Assembly: GCF_015207425.1 (NCBI RefSeq)
Contig: NZ_JADEWZ010000007.1
Span: forward strand, 119,535-183,534
Reading direction: 5' to 3'
Origin: Lusitaniella coriacea LEGE 07157
GTDB taxonomy: Bacteria; Cyanobacteriota; Cyanobacteriia; Cyanobacteriales; Spirulinaceae
DNA: 64,000 nt
In this document: piece after piece, positions 41,724-50,206 of the stretch
How positions within the stretch are numbered: position 1 is the first letter of the stretch
Layout: the number at the start of each line of letters is the position of its first letter
The notes under the pieces: generated by a model
Told to the model about the DNA's origin: nothing
Database searches by the model: none
Seen by the model: only the letters and a program-made list of their open reading frames with translations
Program-made: the position numbers and the translations under genes

Positions 41724-44708
41724 ATGACTCGCCCAATCGATCTGTCTGACTCCCTCGATACTATCGCCAGCAACGGCAAACCAACAAATCCGCGCAACAA
41801 GATTTGCATTCGCGGCGCGAGACAGCACAACCTGAAGAATATCGATCTCGAACTGCCGCGCGATCGTTTGATTGTTTTTACCGGAGTTTCCGGTTCGGGT
41901 AAATCCTCCCTCGCCTTCGATACGATTTTTGCGGAGGGACAGCGACGCTATGTGGAGTCTTTGAGTGCCTACGCGCGCCAGTTTTTGGGACAATTGAATA
42001 AGCCCGATGTAGATGCCATTGAGGGGTTGAGTCCCGCAATTTCCATCGATCAGAAATCCACCTCCCATAATCCCCGCTCTACAGTGGGAACGGTGACGGA
42101 GATTTACGACTACTTGCGCCTGCTCTTTGGGCGGGCGGGAGAACCCCACTGTCCCCACTGCGATCGCAATATTGCCCCCCAAACCATTGATGAAATGTGC
42201 GATCGCGTGATGGAACTTCCCGAACGAACCCGCTTCCACATTCTCGCGCCTGTGGTACGAGGAAAAAAGGGGACGCACAAGAAGCTTCTCTCCGGTTTAA
42301 GCGGCGAAGGATTTGTGCGAGTAAGGGTGAATTCTGAGGTTCGAGAACTCTCAGATTTAATCGAATTGGATAAAAATTATACACACACCATTGAAGTGGT
42401 CATCGATCGCGCGATCGTGAAACCCGGAGCAGAAGAGCGTTTGGCAGACTCCCTTTCCACCTGTTTGAAACGATCTGGTGGAATTGCGATCATACAAGTA
42501 TTAAATGATACATCTGAGAAGGTATCCGCGTCGCGACCTGATAGTAAGTATATAGCAACCGACGAAAAAAATGAAGCTATTTCCCCACAAGAAATCCCCC
42601 AAGAAATCGTCTTTTCAGAAAACTTTGCTTGTCCCGAACATGGCGCAGTCATTGAAGAATTATCCCCTCGTTTATTCTCCTTTAACTCCCCCTATGGCGC
42701 TTGTCCCCATTGCCACGGATTGGGAAATTTGCGTAAATTTTCTCCCAATCTTGTGATTCCCAATCCCAAAGCGCCCGTTTATGCCGCGATCGCGCCCTGG
42801 TCGGATAAAGACAACTCCTACTACCTCTCCCTCCTCTACAGCCTCGGACTCACCTACAACTTCGAGCTACAAACCCCCTGGCAAAAACTCACCCCAGAAC
42901 AGCAACGGGTCATCCTCTACGGCAGCGACGAACCCATCTTCTTCACCAGCGACTCGCGCGGCGGCAAACAGGACGGCTACTATCGCAACTATGCCGGAGC
43001 CTTAAACATCCTGGAGCGGCAATATAAAGAAACCTCCTCCGAAACCTACAAACAAAAACTCGAACAATACATCGTCAACCAAACCTGCGAAGTCTGCGAC
43101 GGTAAGCGCCTCAAACCCGAAACCCTTTCTGTTCGCTTGGGACAGCGCAACATCGACGAACTCACCAGCGTTCCCATCCGCGACGCATTGCAGCGAATTA
43201 ACACCCTCCAATTAACGCCTCGCCAAGCCTTAATTGGGGATTTAGCCCTCAAAGAAATTAGAGCAAGATTGCAATTTCTGCTCGATGTCGGTTTAGATTA
43301 CCTCACCCTCGATCGTGCGGCAATGACTCTCTCCGGGGGAGAAGCCCAGCGCATCCGCCTTGCCACCCAAATTGGCGCGGGACTCACCGGAGTGTTATAC
43401 GTCCTCGACGAACCCAGCATCGGATTGCACCAACGAGACAACGGACGCTTGCTCAACACCCTCAAAAAACTGCGAGATTTAGGCAACACGTTAATCGTTG
43501 TCGAACACGACGAAGAAACCATTCGCAACGCCGACCAAATCATTGATATTGGCCCTAAAGCAGGCATTCATGGGGGCGAAATTGTCTGTCAAGGAAACCT
43601 CGAAACCCTCCTAACGACCGAAGCTTCACTTACCGGGGCGTATCTTTCCGGGCGCAGTTCCATTGCCACCCCCACAGAACGCAGAAAAGGTAACGGACGC
43701 GCCTTAACCCTCATCGACTGCCATCGCAACAACCTGCAACACATTGATGTAAAAATTCCCCTAGGGAAATTGGTTTGCATTACCGGAGTTTCCGGTTCGG
43801 GAAAATCTACCTTAGTCGAAGAACTGCTTTATCCGGCACTGAAACATCACCTCACAAAAAAAACGCCCTTTCCTGCAAATCTCGGCAGAGTCAAAGGACT
43901 AGACGCGATCGATAAAGCCATCGTCATCGATCAATCTCCCATCGGCAGAACCCCCCGTTCCAATCCCGCCACCTACACCGGAGTCTTCGATCCCATTCGC
44001 GCCATCTTTGCCGAAACAATCGAAGCAAAAGCGAGGGGTTACAAACAAGGGCAATTTTCCTTCAATGTTAAAGGCGGACGTTGCGAAGCCTGCGGGGGAC
44101 AAGGAGTTAATGTCATTGAAATGAACTTTCTCCCAGACGTTTACGTACAGTGCGAAATTTGCAAAGGCGCAAGGTATAACCGCGAAACCTTACAGGTGAA
44201 ATACAAAGGTCACTCGATTTCCGACGTTCTCAACATGACCGTTGAAGAAGCAACAGAAGTCTTTCAAAACATTCCCCGCGCCTTCAATCGCTTGCAAACT
44301 TTAGTCGATGTGGGATTGGGTTACATCAAATTGGGACAACCCGCGCCCACCCTATCCGGCGGAGAAGCCCAACGGGTTAAACTCGCAACCGAATTGTCTC
44401 GCCGCGCTACAGGAAAAACTCTCTACTTAATCGACGAACCGACAACGGGATTATCTTTCTACGACGTTCACCACTTATTGAATGTTTTACAGCGATTAGT
44501 AGATAAGGGAAATTCTGTTTTAGTCATCGAACATAATTTAGATGTAATTCGTTGCGCGGATTGGGTTATCGATTTGGGCCCTGAAGGTGGCGATCGCGGG
44601 GGAGAAATTATTGCATTGGGAACGCCGGAGGACATTGCAACTCAGGAAAATTCTTATACCGGAATGTATTTAAAACAAGTTCTGCAACAGCATCCGCCCG
44701 TCATATAA
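41724..44708 (+). CDS. uvrA: Excinuclease ABC subunit A
   Basis: A 994-residue UvrA, the damage-recognition ATPase of nucleotide excision repair. Two ABC modules are visible: Walker A TGVSGSGKSSLAFDTIFAEG with signature LSGGEAQRIRLATQIG, and TGVSGSGKSTLVEELLYPAL with LSGGEAQRVKLATELS. Zinc sites are CPHC, CEVC and the CEAC/CEIC pair. Oddity: between about 42490 and 42600 the protein has a stretch (SEKVSASRPDSKYIATDEKN) that I do not recall in other UvrA proteins; its DNA is A/T-rich and unlike the rest. The stop codon lies inside the left end of the MITE-like repeat at 44703. Confidence 0.97.
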   Translation: MTRPIDLSDSLDTIASNGKPTNPRNKICIRGARQHNLKNIDLELPRDRLIVFTGVSGSGKSSLAFDTIFAEGQRRYVESLSAYARQFLGQLNKPDVDAIEGLSPAISIDQKSTSHNPRSTVGTVTEIYDYLRLLFGRAGEPHCPHCDRNIAPQTIDEMCDRVMELPERTRFHILAPVVRGKKGTHKKLLSGLSGEGFVRVRVNSEVRELSDLIELDKNYTHTIEVVIDRAIVKPGAEERLADSLSTCLKRSGGIAIIQVLNDTSEKVSASRPDSKYIATDEKNEAISPQEIPQEIVFSENFACPEHGAVIEELSPRLFSFNSPYGACPHCHGLGNLRKFSPNLVIPNPKAPVYAAIAPWSDKDNSYYLSLLYSLGLTYNFELQTPWQKLTPEQQRVILYGSDEPIFFTSDSRGGKQDGYYRNYAGALNILERQYKETSSETYKQKLEQYIVNQTCEVCDGKRLKPETLSVRLGQRNIDELTSVPIRDALQRINTLQLTPRQALIGDLALKEIRARLQFLLDVGLDYLTLDRAAMTLSGGEAQRIRLATQIGAGLTGVLYVLDEPSIGLHQRDNGRLLNTLKKLRDLGNTLIVVEHDEETIRNADQIIDIGPKAGIHGGEIVCQGNLETLLTTEASLTGAYLSGRSSIATPTERRKGNGRALTLIDCHRNNLQHIDVKIPLGKLVCITGVSGSGKSTLVEELLYPALKHHLTKKTPFPANLGRVKGLDAIDKAIVIDQSPIGRTPRSNPATYTGVFDPIRAIFAETIEAKARGYKQGQFSFNVKGGRCEACGGQGVNVIEMNFLPDVYVQCEICKGARYNRETLQVKYKGHSISDVLNMTVEEATEVFQNIPRAFNRLQTLVDVGLGYIKLGQPAPTLSGGEAQRVKLATELSRRATGKTLYLIDEPTTGLSFYDVHHLLNVLQRLVDKGNSVLVIEHNLDVIRCADWVIDLGPEGGDRGGEIIALGTPEDIATQENSYTGMYLKQVLQQHPPVI

Positions 44709-44989
44709 AATCCGGTTGAAGACCCTCAGTGAGGATTGACACGGAGATGGGGAGATGGGGAGACACGGGGAAAAGAGCTGGGGAGGCTGGGGGAGTTTGG
44801 GAAGCTGGGGGAGCTTTCTTGAGACGCGGCACTTCGACACGCTCAGTGACCGGGTGACACGGAGACACAGTGATGACTAAATGATTGATAACTGAAAAAA
44901 CCTGTTCCCTATTCCCTATTCCCTATTCCTAACCAAGGGTTTCAGAGTGTTCACATCAGGCGTAATGGGCAATTTGAAGGATTTGATAT
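44703..44989 (+). repeat. MITE-like composite intergenic repeat (copy B)
   Basis: 287 bases starting ATATAAAATCCGGTTGAAGA and ending AATTTGAAGGATTTGATAT, with the same inverted ends and internal order as the copy at 30196: CCCTCAGTGAGGATTGACAC, purine-rich tracts, CACTTCGACACGCTCAGTGA, TTCCCTA heptamers, then TTCACATCAGGCGTAATGG. The uvrA stop codon is in its left end. It fills nearly all of the 321-base gap to the next gene. Confidence 0.68.
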
Positions 44990-45029
44990 CGCTGAAAGAA
45001 ACAACTTTATGGTTTAAAAAGCTTTGAGC

Positions 45030-45695
45030 TTAATGAATTAAATGATGTTCCAGGGAAAAACGGACGAGTTCGGCGCGATTGCTCGTTTCTGTCTTTCTCA
45101 AGAGAGAACTGACGTACTTTTCAACAGTCCTGGGACTCAAGTGTAATTGATTTCCAATTTCAATATTAGAAAGACCCGTTGCCACTAAATCGAGAACTTG
45201 CTGCTCTCGGTTGGTTAAATCGACGGTTGGGGACTGTTCATTTAAGGTTGGCGAAACCATCGAAGCAGTTTCAGCAATAACAGGAGTCTCTTTTGAAGAG
45301 AAGCGCATCTCCGATTGAACGATTTGCGAGCGCTCTAATAAATTGCGGATTACTGCTCCTAATTCTTCCATTTCAAAGGGTTTTGGAAGATAGAGATCGC
45401 AACCCACTTGGTAGCCGCGAATCCGCTCTTTTGTACTGTTCCGTTCGGTCAAAAAAATGACGGGAAGCAAGCGAAATTCCGGACGATGGCGCACTTGTTT
45501 CACCAGTTCGTAGCCATCTTTGCGCGGCATTTTGATATCGGCAACAATCAAGTGCGGTCGATAGGTTTCCAGGAGAGAGAGTGCCTGTTCTCCATTTTCT
45601 GCCGCGATCGCGGAATAGCCAGATAATTCTAGATAATCGCAAACAGCCAAACGGATTCCTGGGTTATCTTCAGCAACTAAAATCGATAGTGGCAT
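45030..45695 (-). CDS. NarL/LuxR-type response regulator, Rre1/Ycf29-like
   Basis: A 221-residue two-domain regulator. The receiver domain (1-120) has the acidic pair in LVAEDNPGIR, phospho-Asp in LIVADIKMPR and Lys in LYLPKPFE. The LuxR-type HTH (about 155-215) reads LTNREQQVLDLVATGLSNIE, then NQLHLSPRTVEKYVSSLLRK. The segment GYQVGCDLYLPKPFEMEELG and following IRNLLERSQIVQSEMRF resemble cyanobacterial Rre1 (plastid ycf29), a stress-response regulator. Orthology to Rre1 is inferred from memory. No kinase gene is nearby. Confidence 0.85.
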   Translation of the reverse strand: MPLSILVAEDNPGIRLAVCDYLELSGYSAIAAENGEQALSLLETYRPHLIVADIKMPRKDGYELVKQVRHRPEFRLLPVIFLTERNSTKERIRGYQVGCDLYLPKPFEMEELGAVIRNLLERSQIVQSEMRFSSKETPVIAETASMVSPTLNEQSPTVDLTNREQQVLDLVATGLSNIEIGNQLHLSPRTVEKYVSSLLRKTETSNRAELVRFSLEHHLIH

Positions 45696-45807
45696 AGTAA
45701 ATTAACGGTGTTCCCAGGGATTGAACGAGCGAGGGTAAAAATTGAGAAGGTTCTAAGTTGGATATAGACGCAATGCTAAACCCGATGATTCTTATAGTAT
45801 CGTGCCT

Positions 45808-46254
45808 TCAAACCATTGTTTGAGGAATTTTGGGATTTCCTTTTAATAAGGTTCTCACACGCTCTAAATCGTAGGGAAACGGCGGTTCGATGGGACGGTA
45901 ATCTTTAGGATGCGGTGCGCCGTGACGGAGAACGGCATTCACCACCAAGCACGGTCGAGAATTCAAGTTGATTGCACCGTGGGGAACGCCTGGAGGAATT
46001 TTAACGGCTTGGGGTTGTGTTTCGCTCAAATAAACGTAGCGATATTGGCGATTGTGCAAGACAACCAGCACGAAGCTTTCTCGCACGACTAAGAGTTGGT
46101 CGGTCTGAAACCGATGCACGAATAATTTATCGATTGCGCCTGGGGGAATTTGCACGAGCATTGTTTCGTTGCTGGACTGGGGGGTATAAAACTGCGCCAT
46201 TCCTCCCTGAATCGATTCTAGGAGGTGAATTTCAATTTCCGCGATCGATCCCAT
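45808..46254 (-). CDS. Cupin-fold protein, sugar-epimerase-like
   Basis: A 148-residue single-domain cupin. The central barrel has PPGAIDKLFVHRFQTDQLLV, then VVLHNRQYRYVYLSE, VKIPPGVPHGAINLN and NAVLRHGAPHPKDYRP, similar to dTDP-sugar 3,5-epimerase-like and WxcM-like cupins. Two histidines (FVHRF and VPHGA) could bind metal or substrate. I chose ATG 46254 because an AAAGGAA lies about 13 bases upstream; the 11-residue longer reading starts inside what looks like that ribosome-binding site. The exact reaction is unknown. Confidence 0.72.
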   Translation of the reverse strand: MGSIAEIEIHLLESIQGGMAQFYTPQSSNETMLVQIPPGAIDKLFVHRFQTDQLLVVRESFVLVVLHNRQYRYVYLSETQPQAVKIPPGVPHGAINLNSRPCLVVNAVLRHGAPHPKDYRPIEPPFPYDLERVRTLLKGNPKIPQTMV

Positions 46255-46801
46255 AGCGGTTATTTTTCCTTTCTTAGGGTTCGCCACAATTGTCGGACAA
46301 GTGAATTATTAAATTCTGTTACGAACACGACACAATAAGCCGTTGTGTATTTGAATTCTGACTTAGGGTGACGCGGAGAAACGGGGAACGGTCAGACCCC
46401 GCGCCGCCGGAAGAAGTCGGGGGATGCTGAGGCTTCCACGGCGGTCACAAGCATTCGAGGAGACCTCGAATGTCGCCACCTCCTCAGCTTATCCAACCGA
46501 CTTAGCAAGGGAACGCTGACCGAGGAGACACGGTGAGAGATTGACGGCTTTGAAACAGAGCGCTCGATACCCAATTTGAATGTGTTTTAGCTTATTAGGA
46601 ATTCCCACAGAATTATACGGATTTCATGTCATTGAAACAGCAGGAATTGAGGCAATGAAGTTCATTGCCTTAGAGTTAATTCTGTCAATTTTTCGAAATA
46701 AAAAGGCACTTTTGTGTAGAGATTAAAAGAGTGGCATAGCACCTCTAGAGATCGAAAAAATAAACTTTACATTGGATATTAAATCGCTCCAACATTCCGC
46801 A
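46255..46801 (+). repeat. Intergenic region with palindromic repeat and a candidate operator
   Basis: About 550 bases. 46380-46530 holds a repeat-family member with core CATTCGAGG-AGA-CCTCGAATG (46452-46472) and the flanks GCGGTCACAAG and TCGCCACCTCC shared with 41442. At 46650-46670 there is a perfect palindrome AGGCAATGAA-G-TTCATTGCCT not followed by T, about 130 bases before the gene at 46802. It may be an operator for that gene. Confidence 0.55.
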
Positions 46802-47548
46802 ATGAGTATCACAACACGATTGGTTCAAACCGAAATTCTAAAATCGCGCGATCGCGCGGCAATGTATTCTCTTCTTAATACCCATTTTGACGGCATAAAA
46901 CCGGATGTTTTTCAAGCAGACCTCAAGCAAAAAAACTGGGTCATTCTCCTAGAAGACAAACAAACCGGACAACTCAAAGGATTTTCCACCCTATTGATGT
47001 ACAACGCCAAATTTGCCGGGGAACTCATCAGCATCGTCTACTCCGGCGATACCATCATGGACCCCTCCGCCTGGTCGAGTTCTGCCCTATCCCGCGCCTG
47101 GATTTCCGCCGTCAACCAACTCCGTCGCGAATTTGCAGTCGGCAAACTCTATTGGCTGCTCATTTCCTCCGGTTATCGCACCTATCGCTTTCTTCCGGTC
47201 TTTTGGCAAGAATTTTACCCCCGCTACGATACCCTAACCCCACCCAATACCCAAGCATTGATTGATTTTCTCGCCCATCGGCAATTTGGCGACTGCTACG
47301 ACTCCACCCTCGGTATCGCGCGTTTTCCCCACCCCCATCGCCTCAAAGGTCAACTCGAAGGTATTCCCACAGAACGCCTCAAAGATCCCCACATTCGCTT
47401 TTTTGCCGAGAAAAATCCCAACCACGGAAACGGGGACGAATTGGTTTGTCTGGCTGAAATCAGCGAAGAAAATCTCACTAAAGCCGGATTGCGGATGTGG
47501 TCTGCGAACCTCAAAACCACAAAAACTCCTATTGCCGCTGTTGCATAA
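46802..47548 (+). CDS. Acyltransferase-like (GNAT-fold) protein, first gene of the oxidase locus
   Basis: A 248-residue soluble protein. The first half reads like a GNAT N-acyltransferase (AMYSLLNTHFDGIKPDVF, NWVILLEDKQTGQLKGFSTL, ISIVYSGDTIMDPSAW, YWLLISSGYRTYRFLP), though the acetyl-CoA loop is not clear-cut. The second half (FPHPHRLKGQLEGIPTERLK, HGNGDELVCLAEI) is not familiar. I chose ATG 46802 over an ORF start ten codons earlier. It is the first of five same-strand genes including a Rieske oxygenase, an SDR and two diiron proteins, so a role in building an acylated small molecule or lipid is inferred. Confidence in the fold is moderate. Confidence 0.6.
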   Translation: MSITTRLVQTEILKSRDRAAMYSLLNTHFDGIKPDVFQADLKQKNWVILLEDKQTGQLKGFSTLLMYNAKFAGELISIVYSGDTIMDPSAWSSSALSRAWISAVNQLRREFAVGKLYWLLISSGYRTYRFLPVFWQEFYPRYDTLTPPNTQALIDFLAHRQFGDCYDSTLGIARFPHPHRLKGQLEGIPTERLKDPHIRFFAEKNPNHGNGDELVCLAEISEENLTKAGLRMWSANLKTTKTPIAAVA

Positions 47549-47890
47549 TCTAGCGCTGAGTGCGGGGCAAACGAGAAATTTGTCAGTCGGATAAAGTACA
47601 GTCAAAACCGCACTATTGCTGTAGAAAAAACCCAAAGAGATGTGATACCACTCAACCAGCAAGGTCGGTAAGTTTGCTACAGATAAGAGAGGCGAACGTA
47701 AAGAGTTGATTAATTCGCGCGATCGTCAATATCCTAATACACCAATTCCATCAGGAAATTATTCGATAGGTTTTCATCATTTTTTCCCCATTCCTATCCT
47801 AAACTTTCCCACAACACTTGTAGCAAGTCGGTCATTGAATTCGCCATTTACCCTTCATCGAAATCTCGTTCGTCATCTTATCCCAATCCC
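47549..47890 (+). other. Intergenic region, nothing recognised
   Basis: About 340 bases between the acyltransferase-like gene and the Rieske gene. No repeat-family member, terminator or RNA gene is evident. It is long enough for a separate promoter for the Rieske gene. Confidence 0.4.
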
Positions 47891-48952
47891 ATGCAAACTC
47901 AAACTTTCAATCATCCCACCGCCTTCATTGCCGGATGGTATTGGGCGCTTCCCTCCTGCGAACTCAAACGCAGTCAAGTTAAGCCCGTCACCCTTTTAGG
48001 AAAAGACCTTGCTATTTACCGCAACGCTGATGGGAAAGCCATTGCTATCGATGCCTACTGTCCCCACATGGGCGCGCATTTTGCCGAGGGAACCGTAGAT
48101 GGGAAAGGCTTGCGCTGCTTTTTCCACAACTGGAAATTTGACGAGCAAGGTAATTGTATCGACGTTCCTTGTTTGGGTAAAGCGCTACCCTTGCAAATCA
48201 AAACTTGGCACACCGCCGAGCGATATGGAATGATTTGGGTTTGGGTGGGGAAAGACATCCCGCAACAGCCACTTCCCTACGTTCCAGAACTGAAATACGA
48301 CGAATGCGATGCTCTCCTTGGCTCTCGCTTCCTCAAAAACTGCCACCCCAATGTGGTCATGATTAATGCCATTGACGCACACCATTTTAATACGGTTCAT
48401 AAACTGCCTTTTGAAATTATTTTTGACAAGCAGGAACTTAATAAAAACGCAATTACCTTTCGCAATACGACCAGAGGCGGCGAAAAATCCTGGTTTATCA
48501 AACTGATTCGTCCTCTTTACAAAAAGGAAATTACCTACCAAATGTGTTATTGGTATGGCAGCACCGGAACGGTAACAGTCGGCCCGGATTTCTTTCATTT
48601 TCACATCATGTTTGCCCTCCGCTTGCGAGAAAACGGAAAGACGGAAGGACAAACAATTTTAATCGCGAAAAAACGTTCTGGACTGGGGGGATGGTTGTTC
48701 AACCGCGCAGTGTTGTGGTTAACGAAACTCGTTGCCAACTACTTTGCCAAAGGCGATACCCAAGTTTTCCAATCCATCCAATTTAATTTAAAAACGCCGA
48801 CAAAAGCCGACCAATCTATCGTGCAGTTTATCCAACACGTCGAAGGGCAAGAAGGACTGACCTGGGGCAGTTGGGAAACTTACTCACCACCTCAATCCCT
48901 AGAGATTCGTCCGCCCTGCTTAAAGGTGTGTACACCCAACGAGATTGTATAA
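47891..48952 (+). CDS. Rieske non-heme iron oxygenase
   Basis: A 353-residue oxygenase alpha-subunit-type protein. The Rieske [2Fe-2S] cluster site is CPHMGAHF (about residue 58) with CFFHNWKFD (about 78), giving the C-x-H and C-x2-H pairs. The mononuclear iron site is NAIDAHHFNTVHKLP near residue 163, with the bridging Asp. The C-terminal part is the usual helix-grip domain. Such enzymes hydroxylate, desaturate or demethylate using O2 and electrons from a ferredoxin. The substrate is unknown. The neighbours are an SDR and two ferritin-like proteins. It lacks the C-terminal membrane helices of chlorophyllide a oxygenase/PaO-type proteins, although a hydrophobic stretch (WLFNRAVLWLTKLVANYF) is present at about 275. 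Confidence 0.9.
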   Translation: MQTQTFNHPTAFIAGWYWALPSCELKRSQVKPVTLLGKDLAIYRNADGKAIAIDAYCPHMGAHFAEGTVDGKGLRCFFHNWKFDEQGNCIDVPCLGKALPLQIKTWHTAERYGMIWVWVGKDIPQQPLPYVPELKYDECDALLGSRFLKNCHPNVVMINAIDAHHFNTVHKLPFEIIFDKQELNKNAITFRNTTRGGEKSWFIKLIRPLYKKEITYQMCYWYGSTGTVTVGPDFFHFHIMFALRLRENGKTEGQTILIAKKRSGLGGWLFNRAVLWLTKLVANYFAKGDTQVFQSIQFNLKTPTKADQSIVQFIQHVEGQEGLTWGSWETYSPPQSLEIRPPCLKVCTPNEIV

Positions 48953-48989
48953 CGAGTAAGCTGTTCAGCACGAAAGATAACGATTCCCA

Positions 48990-49203
48990 AATTACGCCTA
49001 ATCTGCATTAGGCACTCAAACCCCTATCGTATCGCTGTTTCTTCTTACTATTCCCTGTCTTGCCGAGCGTTCCCAAGTCCGCGTCATTTGAGGTTTCCTC
49101 AAATGCTTGTGCCGGACGTTTGCGCCTTGTCGGCGGCGCGGGGTCTCGGCGCTATTCCCTGACCCTAGCAGGGGTTTTAGGGTGTTCGCATTAGGCGTAA
49201 ATT
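48990..49203 (+). repeat. MITE-like element with ~35-base imperfect inverted ends
   Basis: The left end AATTACGCCTAAT...CACTCAAACCCCT and the right end AGGGGTTTTAGGGTG...CATTAGGCGTAAATT are imperfect inverted repeats. Inside lies the ~120-base repeat at 49041-49160. The right-end motif is shared with the elements at 23556, 30196 and 44703. It fills the gap between the Rieske and SDR genes; the SDR start is 15 bases beyond it. Confidence 0.6.
49041..49160 (+). repeat. Long inverted repeat, left copy
   Basis: 120 bases that recur in inverse orientation at 51231-51350 with about two mismatches. The core is the palindrome CATTTGAGG-TTT-CCTCAAATG (49085-49105), followed by CTTGTGCCGGACG and a GC-rich arm containing CGGCGGCGCGGGGTC. 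The two copies bracket the SDR and first diiron genes. Confidence 0.85.
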
Positions 49204-49217
49204 TCCGTGAGGTTGAT

Positions 49218-50084
49218 ATGAAATCCGTTTTAATTACCGGGTGTTCTTCGGGATTTGGTCGCGGGATGGTGGATGAGTTTCTTCAGCGAGGATGGCACGT
49301 CTTCTGTACGATGCGCGATGCCCAACAGCGCAAAGATATTCTTGCTGAACCGCTTAAAAACTACGGACAACATATCACGCTACTCTCGTTGGATCTTACC
49401 GAACCCGAACAACGGGATGCTGTATTTAAGGAAGTCTCTCAGTACGGACGCTTGGATTGTTTGGTGAATAATGCGGGACAAAGTTTGTTTGGGGCGTTGG
49501 AGGATTTAGGGGAAGAACAATTTCTCTATCACATGGAGGTTAATTTTCTTGCCCCTGCATTGTTGACTCGTTCTTTTCTGCCTTTGTTGCGTGAATCTCA
49601 GGGCAGCGTTATTTTCATCTCCTCTATTTTTGGCTTTGCGGGGTTCCCCCTCACCTCAGCCTATTGCGCTAGTAAGTATGCTTTGGAAGGGTTTGCCGAG
49701 AGTTTGTACTACGAACTCGAACCCCACAATGTTCGCGTTGCGGTGGTGGAACCGGGGGCAAGTCGAACTAATTTTGGTAAAAACGTCACTTGGGGAAGTG
49801 GCACAACAAAAGTTTATCGCCAGCAGACCGAGAATTACCATAATTTTAAAGCCCGACTTAGCCAACGCGCTCAGTTTAATACGCCTTTGGTTGCGCGACG
49901 GGTTGCTGATATTGCTGAGAAAGAGAGTCAAAGTTTGTTAAGTCCGCGATCGCATCTCCGATGCGGCTCTGCGAGATCGCGCGTCGGTCGAGATGCAACC
50001 CTATTCTACTGGTTTGAGCGACTCTTGCCGAAACAACTCAGTACCGCAATCTTAAAACAGCTCTATCGGCGCATCTTCTATTAA
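49218..50084 (+). CDS. Short-chain dehydrogenase/reductase (SDR)
   Basis: A 288-residue classical SDR, NAD(P)-dependent. Features: cofactor loop TGCSSGFGRGM near the N-terminus, LVNNAGQSLFG, catalytic Ser in FISSIFGFAG, YCASKYALEGF with the Tyr-x3-Lys pair, and VEPGASRTNF. I chose ATG 49218, with GAGG nine bases upstream; the longer reading from 49107 is encoded by the repeat. Oddity: between SLLSPR and VGRDATLFYW there are about 11 extra residues (SHLRCGSARSR) encoded by HIP1-based palindromic DNA (49946-49982), an in-frame repeat insertion. It likely oxidises or reduces a hydroxy/keto group of the product of the neighbouring oxygenases. Confidence 0.9.
   Translation: MKSVLITGCSSGFGRGMVDEFLQRGWHVFCTMRDAQQRKDILAEPLKNYGQHITLLSLDLTEPEQRDAVFKEVSQYGRLDCLVNNAGQSLFGALEDLGEEQFLYHMEVNFLAPALLTRSFLPLLRESQGSVIFISSIFGFAGFPLTSAYCASKYALEGFAESLYYELEPHNVRVAVVEPGASRTNFGKNVTWGSGTTKVYRQQTENYHNFKARLSQRAQFNTPLVARRVADIAEKESQSLLSPRSHLRCGSARSRVGRDATLFYWFERLLPKQLSTAILKQLYRRIFY
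49946..49982 (+). repeat. HIP1-based palindromic repeat inside the SDR gene
   Basis: GCGATCGCATC-TCC-GATGCGG followed by CTCTGCGAGATCGC: HIP1 extended by a small palindrome. It keeps the reading frame and adds about 11 residues in a region that is normally compact in SDR proteins. Confidence 0.5.
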
Positions 50085-50206
50085 AAGAATTTGTAAAGGA
50101 CTTCGGGAAGGGGGAGCATTACAGGCGTAAGTTGTAACTAGGAGTGTTCAATTTAAAGCTCGAATTCCCAATTTCGATGTTCTAGTATTTAGTGTGAGGA
50201 AAACCC

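Noticed and set aside
49107..49217. 37-codon N-terminal extension of the SDR
   Set aside because: It is encoded by the inverted repeat and MITE end, and the Rossmann fold begins exactly at the internal ATG 49218, which has its own GAGG.
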